DNA of 64,000 nucleotides from Vespula vulgaris (taxonomy: Eukaryota; Arthropoda; Insecta; Hymenoptera; Vespidae). Within the stretch, counting starts at the first letter, position 1, and the number at the start of each line of letters is the position of its first letter. Below the pieces are notes generated by a model. It was not told the origin of the DNA. It did not search any database and saw only the letters and a list, made by a program, of their open reading frames with translations. Shown in pieces: positions 1 through 12,935 of the stretch. A program made the translations under genes and the position numbers. Where the stretch lies: assembly GCF_905475345.1 (NCBI RefSeq), contig NC_066590.1:7454001-7518000 (forward strand), read 5' to 3'.

Positions 1-292
1 CTACACAAAACCTCGCTCTTTCTTTCTCTCTCTCTTTCTCTCTTTCTCTTTCTCTCTCTTTTTTATTAGCTCGCGAACAACGCTCGGTTTTTCTACGCGA
101 GAGAAAGAAAAAGTTTTGTCTCTTATTTCCCATCTCTCTCTCTTTCTCTTCTTCCATCCTCTGTCTCTTATTTTCCCTGCTTTTATTTATTTCAAAAAAT
201 CGTTCCATTTAATCATTGAGTAATCCCGTAAAAAAAATATAAAAAAATTATCGACGCATATATTATTCGATTCACTCGTTACTTTTTTCCTT

Positions 293-294
<2 letters not shown>

Positions 295-339
<45 letters not shown>
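295..339. repeat. (CT)n microsatellite
   Basis: A nearly pure CT dinucleotide run with occasional CTTT interruptions. Its minus-strand translation is an Arg-Glu repeat, which explains the open frame there. Confidence 0.9.
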
Positions 340-340
<1 letters not shown>

Positions 341-1171
341 ATCTTTTCTTTCTTTCTTTTTCTTAAAGATCTAACAAACAACGTAATGATTAACGATTTC
401 GTTTTAATCACCGAGTTATTAATTAATATTTTCTAAAGTACATTGCCCATTTTTCTTCGAAGATATCTATCCGATCGAAAAGATACCATCTAATGTTTGT
501 TATATAATTTTCTATGTTAATAACTGACCCGTTTAATTCCTATCAAAGAAAAAAAAAAATCCATATCTTTATCGTTGATGAATTTCGAACGAATAAATCT
601 CATTTTTTATCTCCCTTTGACACTTTTCTCTCGTAGGAGGAGAAGAAAGCCTGTTAGATCCTTACTCGTCCGTACGTAATAAATTATACTGAGAGAAGCG
701 TTTGAAAGGTTCGAGACGACCTTACATTTTTTTAAGAAAATTACCAAACGCCCAGGAAGATCGGCTCTAAATTACGAAAAACTTTTTCTGAACTGTGCAG
801 GGGTCTTCCTAAAAGTTTCTGTATGTCGGCGGATGCGAGAATCTTCCTTGAAAAAAGTCCATGGAAAAAAAAAACCACGATATAATTAATGTTTTACAAA
901 ATCTTTTCTCTCTTTCTATTTCTCTCTTTTTCTCACTTCCCTTTCTTTTACATTTTTATTTTTTTTTTTTATTTTTTTTTATTTTTAATCCATTAAATCT
1001 TTCACGGTGAATGAATTCCAGACGATGTATTAACATAAGACAGAGAAAAGTATACTTGCACAGCCACGATGTTTCTCATTTCTTTTCTGTTTTTTGTTTT
1101 TCTTTCTTTCTTTCTTTTTTCTCTTGTTTTTTCAAAACCTTGGAGACAGAAAATTTATTGTATGTACGTGT

Positions 1172-1173
<2 letters not shown>

Positions 1174-1215
<42 letters not shown>
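1174..1215. repeat. (AT)n microsatellite
   Basis: An uninterrupted AT/TA run of about 21 units, flanked by a TTTC-rich stretch on the left. Confidence 0.93.
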
Positions 1216-1219
<4 letters not shown>

Positions 1220-1750
1220 AGAGAAATTCACTAGAGTATCGTTGTTTAGAGTATCCACCACGCGAACAGATCCGTACATAGAAATCATTGATGCTAATCT
1301 CGCAGCCACAGAATAATCCCCTTCGCGAGCCCATTCCACATTATCCGTTTGCATAAATCACACACGATTCCAGTCGGACGTACCACGAATCTTTACGTGA
1401 TACGATCCCTGCCTCTCGTTGCATACCCATGGAATTTTATTATTCGCTCGTCGCTTTATTTATTGCTATTTCGTTCCCATATCCATGTCACATTGTATAT
1501 GTATAAGTGCTTAGTGAAAAGATAAATTTTTTTTTCTTCCTTTTTCTTTTGTATTTCTTTCTTTTTATTTTTTTTTTTCTCCATTTATTTCTTTTTTCTG
1601 TATATAAATTTAACGTAGGTAAAGTCGTCGGTTCTACATACGCGTTCTTGCCATTTGAAAAGAGTCGTACGACGAAAACTTTAAAACGACGTTCGAGGAT
1701 AATCTTTTCTCGCGAGTTCGATCAGTCGAATACTACGAGTGTTATTTTCT

Positions 1751-1754
1751 TCTC

Positions 1755-1779
<25 letters not shown>
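1751..1779. repeat. (CT)n microsatellite
   Basis: A short, nearly pure CT run downstream of a poly-pyrimidine start. Confidence 0.85.
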
Positions 1780-1785
<6 letters not shown>

Positions 1786-2367
1786 AATCGAACTTTCTCT
1801 CGATATTACTTTCGATGTTGCTTATCCAAATTCGAACGTCTTTGCACGGACCATATACTCCAAGGAAACTTGGAGACTTTGCAATCAATAGTTTCAGAGA
1901 CATACGGTCGTAAACCTCTCGAGAGACTTTACAACTATCCGGTGTGTACTTCGTCGTATAACTGAACCCTCGCACAAGTGTCTAGTCTTCGGTATACAAA
2001 CGTAAACCTTCTCTGATAGTATCGACGATCTTTTACACAATGAAATCGTCGCTTCGCCACAGGCAACTAGAATACACTTGATCGCGATAAAGCGGAATAG
2101 TTAATTTACCGACATGAGAGAATCACGTTCGAGCAAACTTACGAACAGTCCGTACTTCCCTCTTCCGTTTTCTAAATCTATCACAAGACTCACCGAGTCC
2201 ACTTCCTTCGACTCTTGATGGCTGGTTAAATTAAACCCTTAATCGAATTTCTAACTGAGTTTTTTCTAAGTAACTAGATGATTTCTTTCATTACGATTTT
2301 CACTTATTTAATCAATATTTTTATTAGTTAATTATAAACGTTTCGTAATACAAGTGATAAAAATATC

Positions 2368-2545
2368 AAATAAATAAAGAATATCTCGATCAGTATAAAC
2401 AATCAAGGATAAAGTTTCGTTCAGGCTTGTTTCACTTTTATTGTATATTTTACATATGTAAAATAAATAATGAATATTTTCATCAATACAAATAATCAAG
2501 GATAAAGTTTCGTTCAGGATTATTTCACTTTTATTATATACCGAT
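2368..2545. repeat. Imperfect tandem duplication, period about 93 bp
   Basis: The 24-base core starting AATCAAGGATAAAGTTTCG at 2401 recurs at 2494. Flanks on both sides also align: AAATAAATAA before the core at about 2368 and 2461, and TTTCACTTTTATT after it. The two copies abut, so this is a local head-to-tail duplication that has since diverged. It is AT-rich and has no coding frame. Confidence 0.85.
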
Positions 2546-4111
2546 ATTCTATCATAAATACTGATTACTTGTTTGAAATGAAAATATTGATAAAGCGTTT
2601 AAAAAATATCGATCCAATAAATAGCAATCCTTTCTGTTATTTTCTTGTAATTTTTCATTCTGTAATTTTCTCTTCTTCTTTTTTTCTTTTTCTTTCCTTA
2701 AATCTTTTGCTTTTCTTCTTCGAATTTAATTTTGTATTATTCTCTTCAGACATCTTTCTAGCAAGAAGCTGTTTCGTTATCTTATCGATCAGACGTGATT
2801 TCAGGCGTAGCCTACATCACGCACCCTTTCCATCATTTTCTTTTTCTCTGTGAACGAACGATCGATACCAGTACGTTCGCGTTCTCTTCGAATATTACCA
2901 TCCCTTTTCCTCCCTAACACTGATAATTCCTCGCGTGACTTTATAAATAAAACATCGCTACGTTTCCGTTCGTTGAATATTACGTCGACGTACACCATAA
3001 GTTCGTCCGTTCGTTGAATATTTATTTTAGAAGAACATTCGTGATTTTTAAAGATTTATTTCTAGCTAGATCGTAACGCTCCCCCTCGTCGTGTTCGTAA
3101 GTAACTCGTCGTTGAATCGCAATATTTTTTCCATTTCCTTTTTTCCTTTCTTTCTTCTTTCTTTTACTTTTTTTTTTATTCATCTCAACATGACTACTAG
3201 TTTCAATGAAAATTCTAAAAGAGAAAAGAGAATGGGATAAAGAGTGGAATAAAAAGAATTTTTCTATGCGATCGAACGATCGATCGATCGATCGGAGTCA
3301 TTGAATTTAAAAAAGAAAAAAAAAAGAAAATTATTCATCAATTTTATAAAAGATCGAAGCAATGTAAAGCAATATTTATATGATGATAATACGAATGTCC
3401 TCAATATAAAAAAAAAAGAGAAAGAAAGAAAGAAAACATTTTCCTTTTCAATCGATAAATAATAATAATCGAAATGAGGATAATTATCGGTTCATTCTAT
3501 AAACGATCCAGTGTTAAATAAGACCACTCCTTTTTCAGATTCCTTTCTCTTCGGCTTCTTTGCTCTTCCGTTTATTTCTTTCCTTTCTTCGGCCATTCTC
3601 TTTCGTCGCCCGATGCTTCTTTACCACCGAAAGACCCTTTTCATCGTTTTAAACCGTGTTCTTCCACTCGCAGCTCATTTCATTCGCGTTCTATATAACG
3701 AGCGATAGCAGGGCACCTTTTTTCAAGGGAAAAACCGTGCCTTTGCGGGTAACTAGGCGAATAAAAGTGAAAATTCTCGGGAAATTCTCGAAAGCACCTT
3801 TCGCAACCCCTTCCCTCTATCATTCTATCCTCTCCTGACTTCGAAAAAAAGAAAGAAAAACTTTACTAACTCTTTTGAAAAATATCAAAGGCACTTTAAA
3901 CGATCTCTCTCTCTCTCTCTTTCTCTCTTTCTCTCTACCTTTCTCTCACACACGTTTTACTGCAAGAGTCTATAAATTTTCGATTGGTGTCTGGTATCAT
4001 TTAAAAACAAATTTGCAGAGAAGGATCTATTGGCTGTGGGCCTTCAGAAGGAAGGGCGTAACGTGGTTAAACGCTCGGCTAACGTTCGAGAGATGAAGAC
4101 GAAGGGAGGGA

Positions 4112-4143
<32 letters not shown>

Positions 4144-4726
4144 GGGGGAAGGAACAAGGTGAGAACGTCGATCTTATTCTTGGCACCCTCTACTCAATCA
4201 AGGATAGAGCAACGAGGAGAGAGCCACTTTCGTATCGTCTCTCAATCGAATTACCATTTTACGAAGAACCAAACCGCTAGATATACTTACGCTTATTTAG
4301 CTCCCTTTTTTGGAAAAATAAGTGGCCGATAAAAGCAAGACCAATTAAAATCCAGAGATAATTTTCACGCTTTTTCCATGAAGAAGAGATTAAAAGAAAA
4401 AGAAAAAGAAGAAGTAGAAGTAGTAGGGAAGAGAGAAGAAGAAGAAGAAGTGGTAGTAGTAAAAAGGAGGGGAAAAAATGAATTAAAAAAAAGAATAATA
4501 AAAGAAGAAGAAACAAAAACAATTCACCATCTTTTTTGTCTGCACGTACGAAGAAAAGATCAACGTTTTCTATGGATACTTCCTTTATTTATTTATTTTC
4601 TTTGGGAGCCAGTCAATTTGGTCGCATTTTAAGCCCGAACTTTTGGGCAAATGCCGGAGGGTGAGCCGAGTCGATGGAAGAAACGCGGAATCGGAGAAAA
4701 CGCATGGATTTCTTCCTTTTTATCTC

Positions 4727-4765
<39 letters not shown>

Positions 4766-5517
4766 CTTTCTCTTTCTCTCTCTCTTTCTCTTTCTCTATC
4801 TCTCTTTTTTGCCCTCTCCTTTTTTCTTGCTACTTCCCGAATTCAGGTTGCACCAGCTGGTCCAGAAGGGAGATCGGTATTCGATCTGTTCTATTTTTAT
4901 CCGTAGACGTCGAGACCGTGAAGATTTAAAGCTGCATGGATAACGTTAACTCACGTATTTAGTATTACGTCAGATAATATTCCTCAACTCTCCTTATTTT
5001 TCTTTATTCCTGATTTCGTCGTATCGTTAAGTAGTATTGTCATCGATCAAGAGATAAACAGATAGTACACGCCAAGGAAATTCTCTCTGGAATTACAACA
5101 TAATTCTATTTCCTGATCCCTTAAGTCTTACCCAAAGTATTGACCAAAGTTTATGCGATTTCCTTTTCACCTGGTTCTAGGCAGAGTGATAGTATCGATT
5201 TTCTTGGTACTTTAACGATATCGAATCCTCTTGGAAATTCAAGTAAAGATTCAACAAACGAAGTTAAGTAGATTGAGTGTAATAACAATTTCTAAGGGAA
5301 AGAAAATTAAAGAAATCAATTCAGTTAATAGTACGTAGACACGTTTTATTTATATCCAACACATGGTCGATTTATTTATCATGATCTCAGTCTCTTTCTA
5401 TTCTCAGCCTAACCTCCTTTTAATTTCTATCCCCTTTCGTTTCAACGTAAGAAATCTTGCACGCGATTTTCTTTTGCATTCAACTTCTATTCGGAGTTTG
5501 CAATCGGACTTTTACCT
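2546..5517. other. Non-coding spacer with SSRs
   Basis: It contains a GATC-rich run at about 3267-3297, a CT tract at 3903-3948, purine tracts at 4105-4145 and 4378-4520, and a TTTC/CT compound at 4722-4807. Between them the sequence is of ordinary complexity (for example 4810-5480) but shows no exon I can defend. Confidence 0.55.
4722..4807. repeat. (TTTC)n/(CT)n compound microsatellite
   Basis: Eight or more TTTC units pass into CT and CTTT units. All three forward frames read through it as Phe/Leu/Ser repeats, so the overlapping open frames here are artefacts. Confidence 0.9.
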
Positions 5518-5651
5518 TCTTTCTTTTTCTTTTTCTTTTTCTTTTTCTTCTTCTCTTTCTTCTTCTCTTTCTCTGTCTGTCTGTCTGTCTATCTGGATGG
5601 CTGGCTGGCTGGCTGTCCGACCATCCATCCGTCCGTCTATCCATCCGTCTC
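5518..5651. repeat. Compound microsatellite: TTTTC, CTGT, GGCT, ATCC
   Basis: Successive short arrays of TTTTC, CTT, CTGT, TGGC and CCATC/CCGTC follow each other. This serial change of motif suggests microsatellite birth by slippage and point mutation. Confidence 0.88.
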
Positions 5652-6153
5652 AAGAGGGTTTGCTTAACTCTGCTGCGTGAGCGAAAAAAAAAAGAAAAGA
5701 AAAAAGAAAAAGAGTATAATCCGAGAAATGGGAAAGAAGACGTTTCCTTGCATTTATACAGGGTGGATCGTGACAACTCTTACGTCTTCAAACGAACGTT
5801 TACCGAACGTCAGAATTTAGACGAAGTATTTAATCATAATTTCATTCGAAATAGATTTTTGAATAGAAATTTACGTTCTGAATATAGAAGATCTCGTTCG
5901 AGGAAGGAACGATTTCGAGGATATCATTTTTAATTACTCGAGTAACAGTGTATTGTTCACACTGTGTATACGTTCGTCCAAACGAAAAATTCTTTAATCG
6001 TTTGCCATAGGGGCCGAACTAAATAGAGAGGGAGAATGGTGGTAAGAAAAAAAATTGTTCTCGTTACGTTGCCTCGCCAACTTTACCTAACAGTTCTCGT
6101 CTTTCAAACCTGAGGCGATATTCCTCGTCGTCATCGTCATCGTCTTTGTCGTT

Positions 6154-6186
<33 letters not shown>

Positions 6187-8077
6187 TTTGTCGTCGTCGT
6201 CGTCGTCGTCGTCGTCGTTTCACGGACTGCTTTGAATCGTTAATGCAAAAACAAGGGTGAGAGATGGTAAAGTCTTAACGTCGAAGGGGTTGCAATGTGT
6301 AAGAACTCGTCTGGTATCCATTTCCAAGAGAAGGAAACGGGTCATTCAGAGCGTTTGATAAATTAAACGGTCTTGTCGAATTAGTAGGGGAAGAAATATC
6401 TTCGAGGTCTTCATTAAAAAGGGAATGCTTATTTCTTTTTCTTTCTCTTTTTCTTTTTTTTTTTTCCTTTTTCATCTTATCTTTTACGCAGGCCAACTAT
6501 TTCGATATCGTACGAATAAATTCTAATTGAATAAGATATTTCTTTTCATATAAAACAGATCAAAGAAATATGGAAGAAGTAATGAACGTATAATATTACA
6601 ACTCGCTCATCACTTTTCTCTATGGTATCGTTATTATACGATCGATAATATTATTTATTTATTGATAATGTATAACTATGTATATCCGGGCCTACGTTTT
6701 AATGAAAATTTTGTAACACAATATGTGTTTATATAATAAATTTGTTAAATATAGATATTAATTATTCAACATTTATTACGATATCGATACTTTATTCACT
6801 TTTTATGTTTATTCATACTTTATTATTCATTTGTCAATTTATTCATACTTTTATGATATATCGATCTGTTTATCTGTATTCGATAAAACGTGAAATTAAT
6901 TTATCGATTACTATTCTCCGATTGAAAAAAAAGTGAAAGAGTGGAACAATTGTTATCATCGATTTCTTTGTCAAATGATACGTTCGTGTAGAATATTTTG
7001 AATTTGTATGTCGATTGGTAACACTTTTGTTTCATGTTGTTAGTTAAATCCTACGTTAATTAGTATTTTATTATTTTCATGACGTATACATTATAAATTC
7101 GCAAATGAATGAATAATCGAAAAACGATACATTTATTACAGTTTTATATGTATTTATATATACATAAATATTATACATACATAATTACACAGATTAATGA
7201 ATTTCTATCACACGTTTCTCACACAAATTTATTTCTTTTCTTATCGATAGAAATAGATTAACAAAATTAATAAACAATTGTACCATTCGTTATTAAGTAC
7301 TTAACTTATCATTAAAATTATATAAACATCCTATTAATAATTAACTCTCTGGATACAGTATGATGAAATTCGGACAATCTGTATTGCTTAGGCGATTTAA
7401 TGTATTATATATTCCGTAACAATCCTAAGACAACGAGCAGGTATTACTAAACTAATAACTGCTTATATAAACTCCTTTCAAAATTATTATTAATAATTTC
7501 TTTCGTAATCATCATGGAATAATAAGTATCATCATTCGAAGAAGGAAAAGAAAAAGTTCCCTTGATAAAATGATTTATTTTGGAAAGACTTTCTATCTTA
7601 ATCCAAATAAAGTAGGATCGTGAATCCTTAGATCCTGTTTTATTAGTAAGACTCCTTAAGGATATCAATGCGAAGGTGGATCGTTGTAGTAAGATCATAA
7701 TCGCTACATATACATATACATATACATAGATATTTGTGTATATATATATACATACTCTATGTTATAGGGTCGAACACATTTCAGATAAAGTAGGTGGAAG
7801 AAATTTCTGTAGGTCCAAGCCTGAAACGATAATCGTTGGCGTTCTCCTCTCTCATAGCAGCCACTCAAGCGACTTCATCGTATCTTCACGGCTTTGTCGA
7901 GCGACGTAAAACTACCCTTTTATGAGCCACGCGTGAGATCAGCGAAAGAGAAAGGAGGCGGAAGAAGAAAAAAGTTGGGAGGGAAAAGTCGGAAAATATC
8001 CGTTCAAAATGGCCTCAGATATAAACCGTCCAACGATCTACGCTGTTGAATGCGTATCGCGTCTATTTTACTTTTTT
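5652..8077. other. Mostly AT-rich spacer
   Basis: It contains the CGT array at 6124-6219 and a very AT-rich section at 6480-7780. A possible weak terminal exon at about 5762-5933 is discussed in the findings. No other gene signal is seen. Confidence 0.5.
6124..6219. repeat. (CGT)n trinucleotide array
   Basis: About 30 units of CGT/GTC with a few CAT, CTTT and GTT interruptions. The three forward frames would read poly-Ser, poly-Arg or poly-Val. No flanking coding frame makes sense of it. Confidence 0.9.
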
Positions 8078-8164
8078 CTTTTCTCTTTTCTTTCCTTTCC
8101 TCTCCTTTTCTTTTCTTTTCTTTTCTTTTCTTTTCTTTTCTCTTGTTTTCTTTTCTTTTCTTTT
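8078..8164. repeat. (TTTTC)n pentanucleotide array
   Basis: Repeated TTTTC units with small variations. The overlapping Phe/Leu/Ser-rich open frame at 8009-8317 is a translation of this array and is not annotated as a gene. Confidence 0.88.
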
Positions 8165-9083
8165 TCATTTTTTTCCATTTTCATGCGAGATAAAGTAGAA
8201 AATATGATGATAGAACTAATTCGACTACGACACGATGATCATTATTTCTATATCATTTCGAATTCTTTAGTAGATTATCAAATATTTATTGAAGATAAAA
8301 TTAATAGGAAAAAATAATTATTAACATTATTGTTGAATATACTATGAGGACAATATATATATATGTATATATATTAATTAGAATTATACTGTATAAATCG
8401 ATAATTATAGAAATTGATAATTAAGCATTTTCAACTAAGTTTCGTTATCGTTATATTATTTAATGGATGTTAAATTTTAGATAAAATATGTTCTACTTAT
8501 TAGAAATTTCATAGATATTATTATTGAATGAATCTAGTTGAATTAGCACAATTTCATGAAATATTGATTGGATATCGATAATCGTAGGATAATAACAAAT
8601 TAAAAATAACAAATAACAACATATCGGTAGTACACTTTTGTTACCAGGTAAATATATATTTGATAAAGTCTGAAAGAAACATTCTTTTTGCACGGCTTAT
8701 TTTTATCTGACCTAGTCGAATAAATTTGCCTTTTTAAATGTATCCGTATACTCTTCTAGGAAATTGCTCTCGACTTGAATGAAAAAATAAAAAAGAAAAG
8801 AAAGAAAAACAGAAAAAGCATTCGTGGAATTAACTCTAGTAAGATTTGTTTTGACATATCTCTTTTTATTTATCTATCCTGTACAAACATACTTAAAAAG
8901 AAAGAAAAAAAAAAAAAAAAAAAACGAAGAAAAGATAAAAAGACAAGCCAAATACATTCTTCTAAAAACATATACGTCTACAATGAAATTATGTCTCTAT
9001 ATAAAATAATAAAAAAATAAATAAACAAATAAATGAAAAGAAAAGAAGAGAGAAAAGGAAAGGAAATAAAAAAAGAAAGCCTG

Positions 9084-9105
9084 TAAACGAAATTAATTTC
9101 GTTTA
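9084..9105. repeat. 22-bp perfect palindrome
   Basis: TAAACGAAATT is followed at once by its exact reverse complement, giving a 22-bp palindrome with no spacer, inside AT-rich DNA. Confidence 0.9.
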
Positions 9106-9189
9106 TTTATTATAAGAGAAATAATAATGCATCTGAACGATGAATACGGTGTCACGAAATTCGTTGACGTAAATGTAAAACATAGCAGC

Positions 9190-9477
9190 TATATCCTAAT
9201 CAATTAACCGAGTACGGCCGAGGCGCACGCGTTTTCTCTCCGCACGTCGTTCATTCGTACGACATGGCGTCATGGCGAGTCGAGTTTTGTTTTATAATTG
9301 CCAGTTAAATGGGCCACGAGCGTATGGAAATTTCTTACCGGCAAAGTTATTAGGCGAGCACGGCTTTAGTTTCGCGAGCCGAGAGACAACGAGGATTTTG
9401 ATTAGAATGCAAATTGTACGCGGAGAATAATAGCTCGCGACAAATTCCCTCGCGAATTTCTACACGTCTGTTTTATC

Positions 9478-9480
<3 letters not shown>
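9190..9480. promoter_or_regulatory. Candidate conserved regulatory island with octamer site
   Basis: About 290 bp of non-repetitive, CpG-containing sequence interrupts AT-rich DNA. It carries a perfect octamer ATGCAAAT at 9407-9414 (POU-domain type) and a homeobox-type GATTAGA just before it. No long open frame crosses it. The regulatory role is inference; conservation in related species would decide it. Confidence 0.3.
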
Positions 9481-9509
<29 letters not shown>

Positions 9510-9517
9510 TTCTCCAT
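9480..9517. repeat. (CT)n microsatellite
   Basis: A CT run with CTTT interruptions, directly following the complex island. Confidence 0.85.
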
Positions 9518-11964
9518 CTCTTCTTCACGATTTCGATAATCGCCCGCTTCGTTGTTAACAAAAGTTCAACATACATAAATATATTAACTTAATTAGTTTG
9601 ATGATTAATCACGCGAGCCAGTAATTATGAAAGTAATTTGTGTCGAAAATTTGTTTAAACTGAATTTATTGTTACGTACACATCAGGATTATAATATATG
9701 ACGTCGAGAAAAAGAAAATAAAAAAAAACGCGCAACAAATAAAATTCATTAAAATGATGACGATCAGTGAAATTGGATGGAATTTAATTAAAAAAAAAAA
9801 AAGGGAGGAAAAAATAGAACGGAGAAAATCGAAAAATATTTCTAAATGAAAAATTCACGATCATTTACAAGTTACTTTTATTTGATTAATCTCCTTGCAT
9901 TGAATTCGACCGAGAAAGAATAAATTTTTATAAAAAGAATTAGAGAGAAGTATAAAATGAAAATCTTTCTATCAGAGCACATGGATGAAACTTTATCTTC
10001 TATTATCGATTCTATTGTGCTTCGTTGAACAATTGTGAAATATCGTAAGAATCATTCTTTTTCTTTTTATTTGTTTCTTTTTTCTGTTCTTTTTCTTTCT
10101 TTTTTCTTTTGTAATTTATTCCCACGGTTCGAGAGAAAAGAACGTAATACGATCGACGAGAAATTGTACGAGTTTCCGTATGTCGTTCGTTCCGTGGACG
10201 AACACTTTGCGGAAAATGATATCTGTAGAAAAGAAAGTGTGTATTTCGTTCTTTCGAAATGAGCTTTTTTTCATACCTTTGGGCATCGTAAAGAGTCTCG
10301 AACGACTGCAACACTCGATATTATTTTCTTGGCTCTCGCAATACGTTAGATACTTCGATATGAGAAAGAATTACGACTGCAATCGAATTAATATTCTTTG
10401 CGTTTCCTGAAATTTAAGAGAAAAAAGAAAAAGAAAGAGAAACAAAAATATCATGTTAGATTTATCGTAACTATTAAATCGATAAAAGTATTCGTCATCG
10501 TAAGAAATAGTAAAAATATATTCTAATCATCGCGCTATTATTTTCAATAAACTTTACTATCGTTTATCTAGAAGATATCAGACAAATTTCTATATATAAA
10601 TTTTGTAGAAAATCAGAGTTGTATTATTATTATTTTTTTTTTTGTACTTCGAAATAATAGTATACACGTTTTAAGTTAGTCATTAATTATTAGAGTTTGT
10701 CATTAATTGTTTGAAAATCCTTCTGATTAATCTTCTTATTATTGAGAGAATTGCTTTAGAGTGAACAGTAATCGTAAGTATTCCTTTCAAATCAACATCA
10801 AATGCTATCAGTATAGTCTCTTGGGAACTCCTATTCGATAGAAGTAGAACGATGGAACGTTGTGAAGTTCCATCGGTAGAGTATCCCATTGCGTCTTCCA
10901 CACTAGGGAGAACTCACTTCGAAATTCGGTTACTGGTACTCAACGATGCTGCTTCCTTTCTCTCTATCTATCTACCTCTCCCTCTCTTTCTCTCTCTTTC
11001 TCTTTGTCTCTGTTCTATTCTCTTCTCTGTTGTGGTCATCTACAATAGGTAGTTTCGATCGATTTTATTTTGACTTAAGCTCGTTCAATCCGATTTAACA
11101 GTATAATCAGTGTTATTGAGTAAATACTTTTATAGAATTCAATTATTCTCGTCAAATAATTTTAAACATATATGTATATATTATATATATTTAAAGAAAA
11201 TTTATATATATATATATTCGAAAAAAGGAGAATATATATATATTCTTTTGTTGAAACAATAAATTCGTTAATGTAATATTAATTAAAAATTCTCTTTTTA
11301 ATGAACTCCAACTTTAATAATAGTTATACGATCGAACGATAATCGAACAAGTTCTTTAGTAATTGTCTTAAGTAAATATTATTTTTGAATATTATGTTTC
11401 ACGAAAGCCTTAGGGTTGAAACAGAAGATGATCTTCCTCTCATGGATTTCTCAACGTAAAATGACAAGAAGAGAAGGTGGTAGTAACAGTTTGAGATTCG
11501 ATTCAATCAATTACGGAAAGTTTCCAAACTAGTGGCATTCTCCTAGACGGCATAGACTTTCCTAGCTTCGTCGTCCGTTTGTAATGGCAGCGATCGTGCT
11601 CTGTATTCGAGATTCCCGAGACAATAGATATCTAGGTTTCGATAGCTCGCTTGGATTCGTGATCACTCGTTCTCTGTACGATGAAAACAACGGCAACCTA
11701 TTTCGTTCGTTAACGGACGATGTACGCGATCGAAAGCTTCTCGTTCGTAACGATCAACCGAGCATGATCATCGATGAAAGATCAACCTTATTTCACCTTT
11801 GGTCCTATGATCGTCGTCCGAATTCAGTTCGTTCTGACCAAATCGTTCTTTCTTCTCTATCGAACTGTACTTTACGATTTACTTGCCAGATTGACTTTAA
11901 TGTTCCTAACCATTATTTTTCTATCTACATATATACATGAAATAAAACATCTAATGTTGTATAG

Positions 11965-11995
<31 letters not shown>

Positions 11996-12097
11996 TGAAT
12001 ATATTTTTTCATACGTATTGCATGTGCATGTATGTGTATGCATAGATATGCATGCAGTGAACTGTATAACGTAAATATAATTCGACGACGTTTTAAC

Positions 12098-12120
12098 AAT
12101 TTTTTATTAAATAAAAAATT
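12098..12120. repeat. AT-only palindrome, 11-bp arms
   Basis: The arm AATTTTTTATT and its reverse complement are separated by a single A. It could extrude as a cruciform, but AT-rich palindromes arise easily by chance. Confidence 0.8.
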
Positions 12121-12183
12121 CGCGATGGATATAGTACCAATTTCTATTTTAAGCCTATCAGATTATACGGTTCGCTCTATTCG

Positions 12184-12227
12184 CAGTAAGCGATGAGAAA
12201 AGTGGATTAATTTTTAATCGCTTACTG
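12184..12227. repeat. Perfect 11-bp inverted repeat, 22-nt loop
   Basis: CAGTAAGCGAT at 12184-12194 and ATCGCTTACTG at 12217-12227 are exact reverse complements. The arms are of mixed composition, unlike the surrounding AT-rich DNA, so chance is a weaker explanation here. Confidence 0.85.
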
Positions 12228-12689
12228 ATCATTTATATATATATATATATCATTCTTTTATTATTCATTTATTGATTATCTATATTACCCTCGAGTGGTT
12301 TACATCGGAGTTCTTGATTTTTGATTACTTTCAAAATAAAAAATACAATGACGTATTTCTTAATCTAATGGGAACAAGATTAACAATTTAATAAATAAAC
12401 AAATAAATTAATCAATAAATAAAAGTAAGAAAAGAAATAAAGAAATTTGTAAAAGAATCGTCTAGAATATCTGTTTAAGAAAGGTTATCGGATATATAAA
12501 TAGTTTGTGCAATGCCATAAAAAGAACTTATTCGATCTGAAGGAGGATAGTGTCGAAAGGTAACACATACCGTATCTAGGAGTTAGGCTAGTGTGTTTGA
12601 CATTATTGGAAGCAATTCACCCTTACCCAGCGCACTTCGACCCATAGTCGCCGCATTATCGTTGCAGTCTACCGTGGAGCCATAACGTT

Positions 12690-12759
12690 TTCTCTATCTC
12701 TATCTTTCTCTCTCCCTCGCTCTCTCTCTATCTCTCTCTATCTTTCTGTCTCTATCTCT
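12690..12759. repeat. (CT)n/(CTAT)n compound microsatellite
   Basis: An irregular run of CT, CTAT and CTTT units. It lies between two non-repetitive blocks (12540-12689 and 12760-12860) that hold mixed, CpG-bearing sequence. Confidence 0.85.
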
Positions 12760-12935
12760 TCGCACTATGAGAGAGACGACAAGGACGACGTCCAACAGCG
12801 ACATGGAGATACCAAGAAGGTCCAGAAGATATCGATATATCGATTTGAAGCTACGAACTCAACTTTGAGAACGGTATTCCACGTATCTTCCTTCTGTTAT
12901 TCGCGCGAAACGATTCCTGTGTGTCAAAGAGACAT

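Larger units (their letters stand above)
1..2367. other. Non-coding repeat-rich DNA, no gene seen
   Basis: Pyrimidine-rich tracts occur near 20-60, 130-160, 295-339 and 900-1000, an AT microsatellite lies at 1174-1215 and a CT tract at 1751-1779. The open frames here (for example 1507-1965) begin in poly-T or poly-CT and are Phe/Leu/Ser-rich at the start. The rest of that frame (about 1610-1965) is more complex but has no motif I recognise. Nothing here has a convincing splice structure. Confidence 0.6.
8165..12689. other. AT-rich spacer with one complex island
   Basis: The stretches 8280-9130, 9540-10030, 10430-10700, 11080-11420 and 12060-12530 are very AT-rich. A CpG-bearing, non-repetitive island lies at 9190-9480. 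The open frame at 11584-11940 (118 codons) is not low-complexity but has no recognisable domain and no clear splice context, so I leave it unannotated. Confidence 0.5.

Noticed and set aside
5457..5933. 158-codon open frame as a single gene
   Set aside because: Its first two thirds translate a compound microsatellite; only the last part is kept as a weak exon candidate.
11584..11940. 118-codon frame of ordinary complexity
   Set aside because: No recognisable family or good flanking splice sites; CpG-rich spacer in this window often stays open over such lengths. Conservation would be needed.
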